64,000 bases of DNA from Paenibacillus azoreducens (GTDB lineage: Bacteria > Bacillota > Bacilli > Paenibacillales > Paenibacillaceae): assembly GCF_021654775.1 (NCBI RefSeq), contig NZ_AP025343.1, positions 5,981,501-6,045,500 of the forward strand. Direction: 5' to 3'. Positions 50,339 to 58,811 of this stretch are shown piece by piece. Both the position numbers and the translations under genes were made by a program. Under the pieces are notes generated by a model. That model worked only from the letters and a program-made list of their open reading frames with translations, was not told where the DNA came from and did not search any database. Position 1 is the stretch's first letter; each line of letters begins with the position of its first letter.

Positions 50339-50457
50339 GTCACTTTAGGCGAACAAAGCGTACCCCTTCGAGGCAGCTTTTTTTAACAAACTTTCCGGCT
50401 TCGTTAGAAATTATTTCTCCAAGGTCTAATAATCTAAATTTTGTTATATTAGTCGAA

Positions 50458-50683
50458 CCAATGATTGTACCGATGAAGGCAGCCAGGTTGATTTCCTCTC
50501 TAACGAAACGTGATATCGCTATTTGCAGCAAAAAGGGCTCTTTGAATTTTTAACGAAACTGGGTATCGCTATTAAGCTAAAAAGTGCCGCCTAAGCCCGG
50601 TTTTATCCCAAATAACGATCCGTAGTTTCGTTAGATTTAACTACCTCCTGTTTTCGAGGCTATAACGATTTGAAGTTTCGTTG
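50458..50683. repeat. Composite repeat, copy 2
   Basis: Nearly the same sequence as 50111-50338 over about 225 bp, with only scattered substitutions. TTATATTAGTCGAACC before it is a decayed MITE terminal repeat. Confidence 0.85.
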
Positions 50684-50765
50684 CTATGTCCGTTAAATCA
50701 ATCTTTATAGCAGCTATTCCCATTAAAGGTGAGCTGGTTCACCCTTTGCGCCTATGACAGACTTC

Positions 50766-50952
50766 TTAACGGACACCACGGACGCTATTTGCCTAAAAAC
50801 AGCCATTTTCAAATTTTAACGGTCACCACGGCGCTTATTTTGCTTAAAACCGTCTCCAGCAGGGGCTTTTTCACTAAATAGGTGCATCTGTGTCCGTTAG
50901 ATTTCATAAAGACTAAAATTCCCCTCAATAGCAGCCACTGTGTCCGTTAGAA
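50766..50952. repeat. ACGGACA variant of the palindromic repeat
   Basis: TTAACGGACACCACGGACGC and TTAACGGTCACCACGGCGC are mirrored by GCATCTGTGTCCGTTAG and CCACTGTGTCCGTTAG. The geometry equals that of the TAACGAAAC elements but both arms have changed together (GAAAC/GTTTC to GGACAC/GTGTCC), as expected for a conserved stem. Confidence 0.7.
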
Positions 50953-51012
50953 ATTACAAAGGTTGAAAATTCACCTCTATTGCAACTAATGTCCCCGCTA
51001 AAATTGAAATCA

Positions 51013-51250
51013 ATCACAATAGCTAGAGGCACTTTTGGCGAACAAAGCATCCCTCTTCGAGGCAGCTTTTTCAACAAACTTTCCGGCTTCGTTCTTTCGT
51101 TAGAGATACTCTTGGAGAACAAAGCATACCTTTCGAGGCATCCTTTTTTTCAAAAACCCCAGCTCCGTAAAAAACCCCAGGTGCAATAATCTAAAAAAAT
51201 CTTCTTTAGCTTATTGCACCTACCTATTCCTTTATTCTTGCTTAGTCAAC
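51013..51250. repeat. Decayed MITE right-end sequences
   Basis: GGCGAACAAAGCATCCCTCTTCGAGGCAGC occurs here and at 50345, and CCTACCTATTCC...CTTAGTCAACTTAAATATA resembles the right end of the MITE. CAGGTGCAATAATCTAAA and TTTAGCTTATTGCACCT form an extra hairpin. Nested insertions and decay are likely. Confidence 0.55.
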
Positions 51251-51883
51251 TTAAATATAGCGAAGATTTCGTCCTCGCCAGTCAGCGTTATCTCCCTTTA
51301 GTTCCATGGTCAAAACAAGCAGATTTCCCGGCTCGACCCGGGTATCCCAAAAAGCTTGGTCCGGGACAAGCGTATATACGATCTGCCGGATCACGCCTCC
51401 ATGGGCAACCACAAGCGCCGTTGCGGGCCTCTCGGGATCTAGCGTTTGCTTTTGCTTCTCCGCCTGCAGCATATTCTGCAGAAACTCATCCACTCTTCGT
51501 TCAAAAGCACCCCAGGACTCCCCCTGCTGAGGAGCAGCACCCTGCGGATCATTTAACCATTCCCGGTATAGCGGCACATCTTTGAGTTGTTCGTAGGTAT
51601 GCCCCTCCCAGTCCCCAAAGTCCATCTCGCGCAATCGCTGATCATAAACGGCTTCCATCACGAGATCGGAACGAACTTCTTTCAAGCTTTCCCGGCACCG
51701 TGCAAGATCGCTGCAGTACACGCTGCTGAAGCTCATCTTCTTTAATTTGCCGCAGGCGGAAACCAGCTCACTTCTCCCTAGCGAACTGAGACCAAGATCC
51801 GTATGCCCCAGGTAACGCTTTTGCTCATTCCATAGGGTGGATCCATGCCGCATAAGCACAAGTTCAATGCTTTTCATATCCAT
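51251..51883 (-). CDS. cobC: Alpha-ribazole phosphatase CobC-type (histidine phosphatase family)
   Basis: From MDMKSIELVLMRHGSTLWNE (51883) the 210-residue protein shows the phosphoglycerate-mutase-like LMRHGSTxWN with the catalytic His, REMDFGDWEGHTYEQL and a late VVAHGGVIRQI. In a B12 context such a protein removes the phosphate from alpha-ribazole phosphate. Position in the cobD-cbiZ-cbiB-cobC operon supports this. Overlaps cbiB by 10 bases. Confidence 0.85.
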   Translation of the reverse strand: MDMKSIELVLMRHGSTLWNEQKRYLGHTDLGLSSLGRSELVSACGKLKKMSFSSVYCSDLARCRESLKEVRSDLVMEAVYDQRLREMDFGDWEGHTYEQLKDVPLYREWLNDPQGAAPQQGESWGAFERRVDEFLQNMLQAEKQKQTLDPERPATALVVAHGGVIRQIVYTLVPDQAFWDTRVEPGNLLVLTMELKGDNADWRGRNLRYI

Positions 51884-52854
51884 AAGGTACCTCTCGACCC
51901 CCAAACCACAAGTACGGCAAATACGACAAACAAAACGGAAACGGTCAGCAGCAGCCGGTTGGTCAGCAAAATATCATGGGCTTCCATCGGTCTCGTCGCA
52001 TCGCCCATATATGCTCTGAAGGAAGTGACGCCATGGTATACGTTTGTGCCGCCAAGCCGGATGCCTAGCGCTCCTGCAACCGCCGACTCGGGAAAGCCGC
52101 TGTTCGGGCTTGGATGTTTTTTGGCATCGCGCTGTATCATGCGGAAAGCATTTCGGCAATCCAGCTGCAGTATCCACGCGGACAACGTAAGCAGAAGACC
52201 GGTCAGCCGGGCAGGAATCCAGTTGGCGAGATCGTCAAACCGGGCCGAGGCCCAGCCCAGATCCTTATACTTCTCATTTTTATAACCGACCATGGAGTCC
52301 AAGGTGTTCACCGCGCGATAGGCCATGGCGAGCGGGGCTCCGCCGATCAATGCATACAGCAACGGGGAGATGACTGCATCCACGATATTTTCGGCTACGG
52401 TTTCCACCGTTCCCCGGACGATTTCCGGCTCGTCCAAATGCGAAGTTTCGCGTCCGACGATCATGCTGAGGCTGGTCCGTGCAGCCGGCAAATCGCCTTT
52501 TTGCAGATGGTGGTATATTTCAAGCCCGGCGTCCTTGAGTCCTTTTACGGCAATCGTCGTTGCAATCAGCACCGCCTCCGCTGCCCAGGCGAGCCATGGA
52601 TGAATCAAGGCAAGGAGCTGCAACGCCGCCCAGGTGATCGCAAACGAACCTCCCACAATCAACACGGGCAGCAGCACCCCGGCTTTTTTCAAATTTTCGG
52701 GACGAAAGCTGCGGCGAATCCACGCCTCCGTGCCTTTGATCGCCTTGCCCATCCCGATGACCGGATGCGGAATCCAGCGCGGGTCGCCGATCAGCAAATC
52801 CAGAATAAACGCGGCCGCCAGAATCGCAATGGCCGTTATTTCCGTTCCGCCCAT
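51874..52854 (-). CDS. cbiB: Adenosylcobinamide-phosphate synthase CbiB
   Basis: The 326-residue membrane protein has the CbiB marks LLIGDPRWIPHPVIGMGKAI, EIVRGTVETVAENIVDAVISPLLYALIGGAPLAMAYRAVNTLDSMVGYKNEKY and HPSPNSGFPESAVAGALGIRLGG. It links aminopropanol(-phosphate) to adenosylcobyric acid. It overlaps cbiZ by about 19 bases. Confidence 0.95.
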   Translation of the reverse strand: MGGTEITAIAILAAAFILDLLIGDPRWIPHPVIGMGKAIKGTEAWIRRSFRPENLKKAGVLLPVLIVGGSFAITWAALQLLALIHPWLAWAAEAVLIATTIAVKGLKDAGLEIYHHLQKGDLPAARTSLSMIVGRETSHLDEPEIVRGTVETVAENIVDAVISPLLYALIGGAPLAMAYRAVNTLDSMVGYKNEKYKDLGWASARFDDLANWIPARLTGLLLTLSAWILQLDCRNAFRMIQRDAKKHPSPNSGFPESAVAGALGIRLGGTNVYHGVTSFRAYMGDATRPMEAHDILLTNRLLLTVSVLFVVFAVLVVWGSRGTLWI

Positions 52855-53558
52855 GCCGTCTGAAGCGCCTCCTTCACCGCGCCGTATACTGTCCGCCCGA
52901 TCATGCCACCCAAATGGGTAGCCGTTCCCGAATAGACAAGCTCCACTGGAGATGCTGCGCTTTGGCTTACGCCCAGAATGATCGCGTCCGAGGTCGTGCC
53001 GGTTGCTACCAGACCGTTTTCCGCATCCCGCACATCGAGTTCGGCAAGCGCGGCGGCTTTGGCCTCAACGGCTGTCATGACAGCGTTCACCATCGCTGCC
53101 TGCGATAACTTCGCATCAATCATCAGCATGATGTTGACGGTTCCGGGACGGTATGACGGAAATGTCGTCCGTTCCGATCCCGCTCTTGCGGCATTGGAGG
53201 TCCCTGCGGTTACGCAGCAAAAAACGGCTGCTTCCTCGTTTTTCTCTTCCTGTACCGATGCATGCTGCAGCTGCACTGCGGTCAGCAGACCCGCTGTCGT
53301 ATCGATCGGATATCTCCATTCCCGCAGCCAGTCGATCACATCCCGCACCGGATCGGAGCAGTCATAAAAACGGTCCACATAAATGTTGGCGATTCTCCGA
53401 AGCCTGGCCATTCCGCCGCCGTGAACGGCGCTTCCCATCGCTTCGATCACCGTCGGCAGCTGCAGCAGCAGATGCCGATCCCCTTTTTTCAGCACAAGGC
53501 CCGGCCATACTTCAGAAGCATATTCCGTGTTGTTTCCGTCCAAAAATGGTGTAGTCAT
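52836..53558 (-). CDS. cbiZ: Adenosylcobinamide amidohydrolase CbiZ
   Basis: From MTTPFLDGNN (53558) the 240-residue protein has the family centre AVFCCVTAGTSNAARAGSERT, GTVNIMLMIDAKLSQAAMVNAVMTAVEAKAAAL and NGLVATGTTSDAIILG. CbiZ hydrolyses adenosylcobinamide to adenosylcobyric acid, so imported cobinamide can re-enter the pathway. GGGGG before the ATG. Confidence 0.9.
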   Translation of the reverse strand: MTTPFLDGNNTEYASEVWPGLVLKKGDRHLLLQLPTVIEAMGSAVHGGGMARLRRIANIYVDRFYDCSDPVRDVIDWLREWRYPIDTTAGLLTAVQLQHASVQEEKNEEAAVFCCVTAGTSNAARAGSERTTFPSYRPGTVNIMLMIDAKLSQAAMVNAVMTAVEAKAAALAELDVRDAENGLVATGTTSDAIILGVSQSAASPVELVYSGTATHLGGMIGRTVYGAVKEALQTAWAERK

Positions 53559-53632
53559 TACATTTCCCCCTCTATCTATTCGCAAAACGCTCTAACGTCA
53601 ACTTTTTCCCGCATCGGTATGAACGCAGCCTG

Positions 53633-54724
53633 TTATGGATTTTCCAAAACATCGAGCACCTCTGCCATCGTTTTCAGCAGCTGCTGGTTGGCATCCTGCG
53701 CTTTGACCGCAACGCGCACATATTCCTCCCCGAGTCCAGGGTACATCGCGCAGCTGCGGATCAGCACGCCCCGGCGGCCCATTTCGGTCTGCATCTTTTC
53801 TGCCGTCCAGGGCGCAGGGAGTCCGACGAGCAGAAAATTGGCTTCGCCTTCGCTGACCTTGCAGCCAAGTTTACGGAGCCCGGATATAAGAAAAGCCCTT
53901 TGCTCTGCAATCAACTTAATTGTTTCGCGCTCATAATCCTCCCCGCTGTTCAAGCATGCTTCCCCTGCCAGAAGCGCCAGCCCGTTAACGCTCCATGTTA
54001 CTTGCTTGCTTGTCATCGCCTGCACCACATCAGGATGCGCAGCGGCATATCCCAGCCTTAATCCGGGAATGGCGTAAAATTTCGTCATGGACCGGACCAG
54101 AATCGTATGCGGATATCGTTCCAGCTCCGACTGCAGCGTCTGTCTGTCCTCCTCCGGAATAAAATCGATAAAAGCCTCATCCACAACCAAATAAGTACCG
54201 CAGCGCTCGGCTTCGCCCGCCAAACGTCGCATCGTCTCCAAATCATATTGAATCCCGTTCGGGTTATTGGGTTGCCCGATAAACAGAAGGTCCACATCCT
54301 GCAAAAGCCCTTCAATCTCGGCAGCCTCAGCCCTCCATCCGTTCGCCTGCGTACCGTACACGGACCGGACATGCGCGCCGAACTGCTCCGACAGCTGTCT
54401 GTACTCCGAAAAACAAGGTTCCACAATCCCTACCTGATCCGGATGCAGCCCGAGCAATATTAAAGCCATACATTCCGCTGCCCCGTTGCCAATGCAAAGC
54501 TGATCAGAACGAATCCCGAGTTTGGAACCAAGCAGCTCCTTCAGCCCCCGGTGACCCGGATCCGGGTATCGAATGATGGAAGGCAATGCGTTTTTAAGCT
54601 GCTCCATGACACTGGAAGGAGGGCCCAGCGGATTGATATTGGCGCTGAAATCCAGAAACTCGCTCCGGCCGTAAATTTCGGCTGCGCTTTCCAAATCCCC
54701 GCCATGTCCGAATCTCTCTAGCAT
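53633..54724 (-). CDS. cobD: L-threonine-O-3-phosphate decarboxylase CobD
   Basis: From MLERFGHGGDLESAAEIYG (54724) the 363-residue PLP enzyme is of the class I/II aminotransferase fold: DFSANINPLGPP, IGNGAAECMALILLG, FIGQPNNPNG, YLVVDEAFIDF, and RSMTKFYAIPGLRLGYA with the PLP lysine. CobD forms (R)-1-amino-2-propanol O-2-phosphate from Thr-P. The start follows GGGGG. First gene of the second B12 operon, divergent from lplA. Confidence 0.9.
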   Translation of the reverse strand: MLERFGHGGDLESAAEIYGRSEFLDFSANINPLGPPSSVMEQLKNALPSIIRYPDPGHRGLKELLGSKLGIRSDQLCIGNGAAECMALILLGLHPDQVGIVEPCFSEYRQLSEQFGAHVRSVYGTQANGWRAEAAEIEGLLQDVDLLFIGQPNNPNGIQYDLETMRRLAGEAERCGTYLVVDEAFIDFIPEEDRQTLQSELERYPHTILVRSMTKFYAIPGLRLGYAAAHPDVVQAMTSKQVTWSVNGLALLAGEACLNSGEDYERETIKLIAEQRAFLISGLRKLGCKVSEGEANFLLVGLPAPWTAEKMQTEMGRRGVLIRSCAMYPGLGEEYVRVAVKAQDANQQLLKTMAEVLDVLENP

Positions 54725-54816
54725 CCATTTTCCCCCTTCTGTCTGTTTGAACATGATTGAGTCCATTATTGCGCCATCTTTTCAGCCCCGTCAATGCAAT
54801 TTCTTTTTTGTTTCTT

Positions 54817-54845
54817 ACAAACGAATGGTTTACAATAGAATAGTT
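54817..54845 (+). promoter_or_regulatory. Promoter of lplA
   Basis: TTGTTT, a 17-base spacer, and TACAAT stand about 45 bases before the lplA start. Confidence 0.5.
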
Positions 54846-54886
54846 AGGCAACCATTACATAGGTCTTTAAACGGAGGAATCAAGCC

Positions 54887-55891
54887 ATGCTGTTTATTGA
54901 TAATCAGGGCATTACAGATCCGGCCATCAACCTGGCCATCGAAGAATTTACGCTGAAGCATCTGCCGATGGAAGAAGACAGTTATCTGCTGTTTTACATC
55001 AACCGGCCATCCATTATTATCGGCAAACATCAGAACACCATAGAGGAAATCAATCAGGAGTACGTAAAAGAAAATAACATCCAGGTCGTGCGCCGTCTGT
55101 CCGGCGGCGGCGCGGTTTATCATGATCTTGGCAACCTCAATTTCAGCTTCATTACCAAAGACGACGGCCAGTCTTTCCATAATTTCCTGAAGTTTACCCA
55201 GCCGGTCATCGATGCGCTGCGCGGCATGGGCGTTCATGCCGAGCTGAGCGGACGCAATGATCTGCAGGTCGGAGAGCAGAAGATTTCCGGCAACGCCCAA
55301 TTCTCAACGCGGGGACGCATGTTCAGCCATGGCACGCTCATGTTCAACTTGAATCTTGATGATGTGCAGGCTTCTCTGAATGTTAACCCGGAAAAATTCA
55401 AATCCAAAAGCACCAAATCCGTCCGCAGCCGGGTCGCAAACATCAAAGATCTGATGGAAGGCGACATGACGATTGAACATTTCCGCTCCGAACTGCTGCG
55501 CGCCATCTTCAACATGGAACCTAAAGACGTGCCGCAATACCATCTGACCGAAGCCGACTGGGCAAAAATCCATGAAATCTCCAAGGAGCGCTACCAAAAT
55601 TGGGAATGGAACTACGGGCAATCGCCTGAATCCAACGTGAAGCATACGAAGCGTTTCCCTGTAGGCATCATCGATATCCGGATGGACATCAAGGATGCCC
55701 GCATTCAAAATATTAAAATCTACGGCGACTTCTTCGGCGTAGGCGACGTAGCCGATATTGAGGACAAGCTGCGCGGCAAACGTTACGAGGAATCCGAGGT
55801 TCGCGAAGCTTTGACCGAAGTCGATATCAAGCATTACTTCGGCAATATCGAGCTGGATGATTTTATCGGACTTGTCTTTTTGGAGGAATAG
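54887..55891 (+). CDS. lplA: Lipoate-protein ligase (LplA/LplJ type)
   Basis: The 334-residue protein has LLFYINRPSIIIGKHQNTIEEIN, VVRRLSGGGAVYHDLGNLNFSFI, and SGRNDLQVGEQKISGNAQFSTRGRMFSHGTLMFNLNL. These are the lipoate-AMP-binding R-R-x-S-G-G-G-x-V-x-H-D and the lysine motif K-I-S-G-x-A. A C-terminal accessory domain is present. It attaches free lipoate to E2/GcvH. CGGAGG before the ATG. Confidence 0.9.
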   Translation: MLFIDNQGITDPAINLAIEEFTLKHLPMEEDSYLLFYINRPSIIIGKHQNTIEEINQEYVKENNIQVVRRLSGGGAVYHDLGNLNFSFITKDDGQSFHNFLKFTQPVIDALRGMGVHAELSGRNDLQVGEQKISGNAQFSTRGRMFSHGTLMFNLNLDDVQASLNVNPEKFKSKSTKSVRSRVANIKDLMEGDMTIEHFRSELLRAIFNMEPKDVPQYHLTEADWAKIHEISKERYQNWEWNYGQSPESNVKHTKRFPVGIIDIRMDIKDARIQNIKIYGDFFGVGDVADIEDKLRGKRYEESEVREALTEVDIKHYFGNIELDDFIGLVFLEE

Positions 55892-55923
55892 GCGTTTATC
55901 TTCTATATCTAACAACGGCGAAA

Positions 55924-55955
55924 TGGAGGCCATGGTTATGGTCTCTTTTTTTGCT
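55924..55955 (+). terminator. Terminator of lplA
   Basis: GAGGCCAT-GGTT-ATGGTCTC followed by TTTTTTT. Confidence 0.8.
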
Positions 55956-55967
55956 GCGGCACAAAAC

Positions 55968-56023
55968 AAAAAAAAAAAAAAAAATGAAGCGTGAACACGG
56001 GTTCCGCTTCATTTTTTGAATTT
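55968..56023. terminator. Poly-A run and hairpin terminator
   Basis: A run of about 17 A is followed by AATGAAGCG...CGCTTCATTTTTTG, which on the minus strand reads as a terminator with a very long T-tract for gene 56058-57194. Confidence 0.7.
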
Positions 56024-56057
56024 CATCGGACCATCCATCATTGGCTGGATCCCGCAC

Positions 56058-57194
56058 TTATTCTATAACCAAAACACGGCGGTAGAAGTAGAAGCCATTT
56101 GCCAGATCTTCGTCTTCGAGCGCCATGTCGGTTCGTGGTTCCCGCCAATACGTCGATAGCGGCAGCATCGTATAAAATAGCGGTTCGCCCCCGCATAGCG
56201 CAGCCCCGCCATCCCCTCCTTTTACCTGACAAGGCGCGTTCACCATTTCGTATTTATATGGGTCATAGGCAATGGATAATCCGAACATATTCGGTTTTTC
56301 CAAAATGTTTTCCTCTGACATATAGGCGTAGCGCCAATCCTCATCGAAGCGGTTGCCGAAGGGAAAAAGCATCCGAAGACCCGCTCCGCATAGATATTCC
56401 CATTGATCTTCTGTCGGCAATGTAAATCCTTCCGCGTAAAGCTGCCGAATAAGATCTTTATCTGTTGAATGCTTATGGATATAGACGTCGTAAAGGTCGG
56501 GGTCTTCTTCCGTACGCTCGAAGCGGCAGCGCCCTGAATAATCTATTGTTGCCGCCTCTGTATCAAACGTAAACAAATAATCCTTCACATGATCGAGATC
56601 ATCAGGCGGCACTTGATGCTCGTTTGTCCGGCGATTAACCTGACCCAGGTGGACAAGACCTACCTCATTCAATTCACGCTCTATGATCATAGGCTGTAGA
56701 TCGACAATTCGGACAGGAGAAGTGTTTTCTTCGATATACTTTTCCAGCCCGCTAAAGCTATAGAAAGCTTTCATCTCATCATTAGGCTCTGCTGGGGGAT
56801 AATGTTCCAACTCCGTGACTCTTTCCTCGAAATAAGATAAATTCACGTCGTCCTTCGCGTCTGCAGCCAGCGCAAGTTGTTTTTTCCACCAGTTTAACGG
56901 ATTAAGCACCGATTCGAAGCTGAACGCGATAATCTCCAAAGCGCTCTCTTCCAATCCTTCGATGCCGCTGTCCCACCCAAGCACCGCTTGCTTGCGTCCG
57001 GGAACAAAGACGAAACTGCGTCCCGCATAATTCAGCACTGCCGTCTCGGTTGTGATGCCGTTTAGCGAAAATGTCTCCATCCCGGAGAAAACGAACGGTA
57101 ATGCCACATCCACCAGCAGCGATTCGATTATTTCTTTCTTCCGTTCTGTCGATAGTGCAGCCCACTCGTCAGCGTAAAGCTCGGCATTTCTCAT
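56058..57194 (-). CDS. Protein with C-terminal FGE/sulfatase-modifying-factor-like domain
   Basis: The 378-residue protein has an unassigned N-terminal half (about 1-185) and a C-terminal part from about 190 with VGLVHLGQVNRRTNEHQVP, GFTLPTEDQWEYLCGAG, LFPFGNRFDEDWRY, and KPNMFGLSIAYDPYKYEMVNAP. L-P-T-E-x-Q-W-E-Y is the signature of the FGE-sulfatase fold. No clear second catalytic Cys pair of FGE is present, so it may bind rather than oxidise. AAGGAGG before the ATG. Confidence 0.65.
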   Translation of the reverse strand: MRNAELYADEWAALSTERKKEIIESLLVDVALPFVFSGMETFSLNGITTETAVLNYAGRSFVFVPGRKQAVLGWDSGIEGLEESALEIIAFSFESVLNPLNWWKKQLALAADAKDDVNLSYFEERVTELEHYPPAEPNDEMKAFYSFSGLEKYIEENTSPVRIVDLQPMIIERELNEVGLVHLGQVNRRTNEHQVPPDDLDHVKDYLFTFDTEAATIDYSGRCRFERTEEDPDLYDVYIHKHSTDKDLIRQLYAEGFTLPTEDQWEYLCGAGLRMLFPFGNRFDEDWRYAYMSEENILEKPNMFGLSIAYDPYKYEMVNAPCQVKGGDGGAALCGGEPLFYTMLPLSTYWREPRTDMALEDEDLANGFYFYRRVLVIE

Positions 57195-57341
57195 TTGGCT
57201 CCTCCTTATCCATAGGGAGTTTCGCTTTAATATGCTTCCAGGCCACCAGTCTTCACTTCATCTGCTTCGTGGCGGAGGCTGCTCAAACATCTAAAATCGG
57301 AATCCGATTTAATTCAGGCTGATTTAGACCCATGTAAGAAC

Positions 57342-57385
57342 AAAGCGTCTCCCACGTTAAAACAACGATTAGAGGCGCTTTTTTT
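57342..57385. terminator. Rho-independent terminator
   Basis: AAGCGTCTC pairs with GAGGCGCTT, followed by TTTTTTA. It faces both yqkE (minus strand) and the upstream gene. Confidence 0.6.
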
Positions 57386-57393
57386 ATCTTTGT

Positions 57394-57654
57394 TTACTTG
57401 TATTTTTTCCAATCCATGCTGCTGTTCTCCAGCAGATATTCAAAATCGTTGTCGCGGCGTTTTTGCTCCGCTTTACGGGCTGCTTCCGCTTTTTTCAATT
57501 CCTCTTCCTTATGTTTCTGCTGCTCGGCTTTCAGTTCCTCGGACTGCTGCTTCAGTTTGTTCAGCACATCGCTGCTTAGAAGATCCTTCAGGGTTGCCGG
57601 CTTATCTGCCGTCTGCGGTTTTACGGCCGCGTCCGGTCTTTTTTTCTTGGCCAT
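57394..57654 (-). CDS. yqkE: YqkE family protein (DUF3886)
   Basis: This 86-residue basic protein begins MAKKKRPDAAVKPQTADKPATLKDLLSSDVLNKLKQQ and continues with a charged coil, ending NDFEYLLENSSMDWKKYK. The pattern L-K-D-L-x-S/N-x(n)-L-K followed by FEYLLENS-x-M-x-W-x-x-Y/FK is that of the small Bacillus protein YqkE. Function unknown. Confidence 0.8.
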   Translation of the reverse strand: MAKKKRPDAAVKPQTADKPATLKDLLSSDVLNKLKQQSEELKAEQQKHKEEELKKAEAARKAEQKRRDNDFEYLLENSSMDWKKYK

Positions 57655-57848
57655 ATCGAATCAACTCCGTTTCCCCCACATTATAACAGGTTTTCCCTTA
57701 TGCGTCAGGTGCCCTTAGGGCATATTTCCTTGTCCGCTTTCCCGTTTTACGATACAATTTGGTGACTTGCTTTTAAGTTCAGGATTTTGCAAAATCCTCA
57801 AGCAAAGAGCTATGCCCGATTTTTATCGCATGAAAGGAATGACCTGGA

Positions 57849-58751
57849 TTGAACCGCTCCCGCCTTGCCGATCTCAGCCTGCTGATTGTCGCCATGATGT
57901 GGGGATGCACCTTTTTGATCGTACAACATGCGGTCAGAGTGCTGCCTCCGCTCGCTTTTAACGGCGTCCGCTTCATCGGCGCAGCGATATTGCTGGCTTT
58001 GATCATCACTTGTTTTTATCGCAGCCAGTGGCGGCTCATAAGCCCGGGAATGCTGCTGCATTCCTGCTTGTTAGGCCTTTTCTTGTTTATGGGTTATGCC
58101 TTCCAGACCGTAGGCCTGCTGTATACGACCACCTCCAATACCGGCTTTATTACCGGGTTATCGGTCGTGCTGGTGCCTTTCCTGGCTTTGGTCCTGCTGA
58201 AGCAACCGATTTCGCGTTTTACCTGGCTGAGCGCGCTGCTTGCGGCCTGCGGATTATATCTGCTGACCTTTGCCGGTTCGGCGCTTACGCTGAACAAGGG
58301 GGATTTTCTCGTCTTTTTGTGCGCAATCGCGTTTGCACTCCATATCGCTTATACCGGTATTTTCGCGCCCAAATATCCCGCCCTGCCGCTGGCTGCCCTG
58401 CAAATGGCCGTGGTCGGCCTGTTCAGCTTGATCGGTTCGCTGCTGTTTGAGGACATGGGCCCGCTCCCGCAGACGTTCGAGAGGCTGGCGCAGCCGGAGG
58501 TTTTATGGGCGCTGCTCGTTTCCATCGGCCCTACCAGCGCTTTTGCATTTTGGATTCAAACCGTCTGCCAAAAATACACCACGCCCTCCCGGGTGGCCGT
58601 CATTTTTGCGATGGAACCGGTTTTTGCCGCTTTGACCGGTATGTGGTTCGGCGGAGAAAAGCTGGGGATTATGGCGGGGATCGGCTGCCTGTGCATTTTG
58701 ATGGGAATGATTTTGGCCGAATTGAAAACTTCGCCCCGTACGGTACAATAG
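57849..58751 (+). CDS. EamA/DMT-family transporter
   Basis: The 300-residue protein has ten predicted helices in two repeated EamA halves: LSLLIVAMMWGCTFLIVQHAV, GVRFIGAAILLALII..., YTTTSNTGFITGLSVVLVPFLALVLLKQP in the first and GPTSAFAFWIQTVCQKYTTPSRVAVIFAMEPVFAALTGMWFGGEKL in the second. It starts with TTG (RBS AAAGGAATG). DMT transporters export metabolites or drugs; the substrate is unknown. Confidence 0.85.
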   Translation: MNRSRLADLSLLIVAMMWGCTFLIVQHAVRVLPPLAFNGVRFIGAAILLALIITCFYRSQWRLISPGMLLHSCLLGLFLFMGYAFQTVGLLYTTTSNTGFITGLSVVLVPFLALVLLKQPISRFTWLSALLAACGLYLLTFAGSALTLNKGDFLVFLCAIAFALHIAYTGIFAPKYPALPLAALQMAVVGLFSLIGSLLFEDMGPLPQTFERLAQPEVLWALLVSIGPTSAFAFWIQTVCQKYTTPSRVAVIFAMEPVFAALTGMWFGGEKLGIMAGIGCLCILMGMILAELKTSPRTVQ

Positions 58752-58811
58752 AATGATAGATTAGTATGTGTTTGAACTACATCTATTAGAGATAAGAGGA
58801 GAGAGACAACC

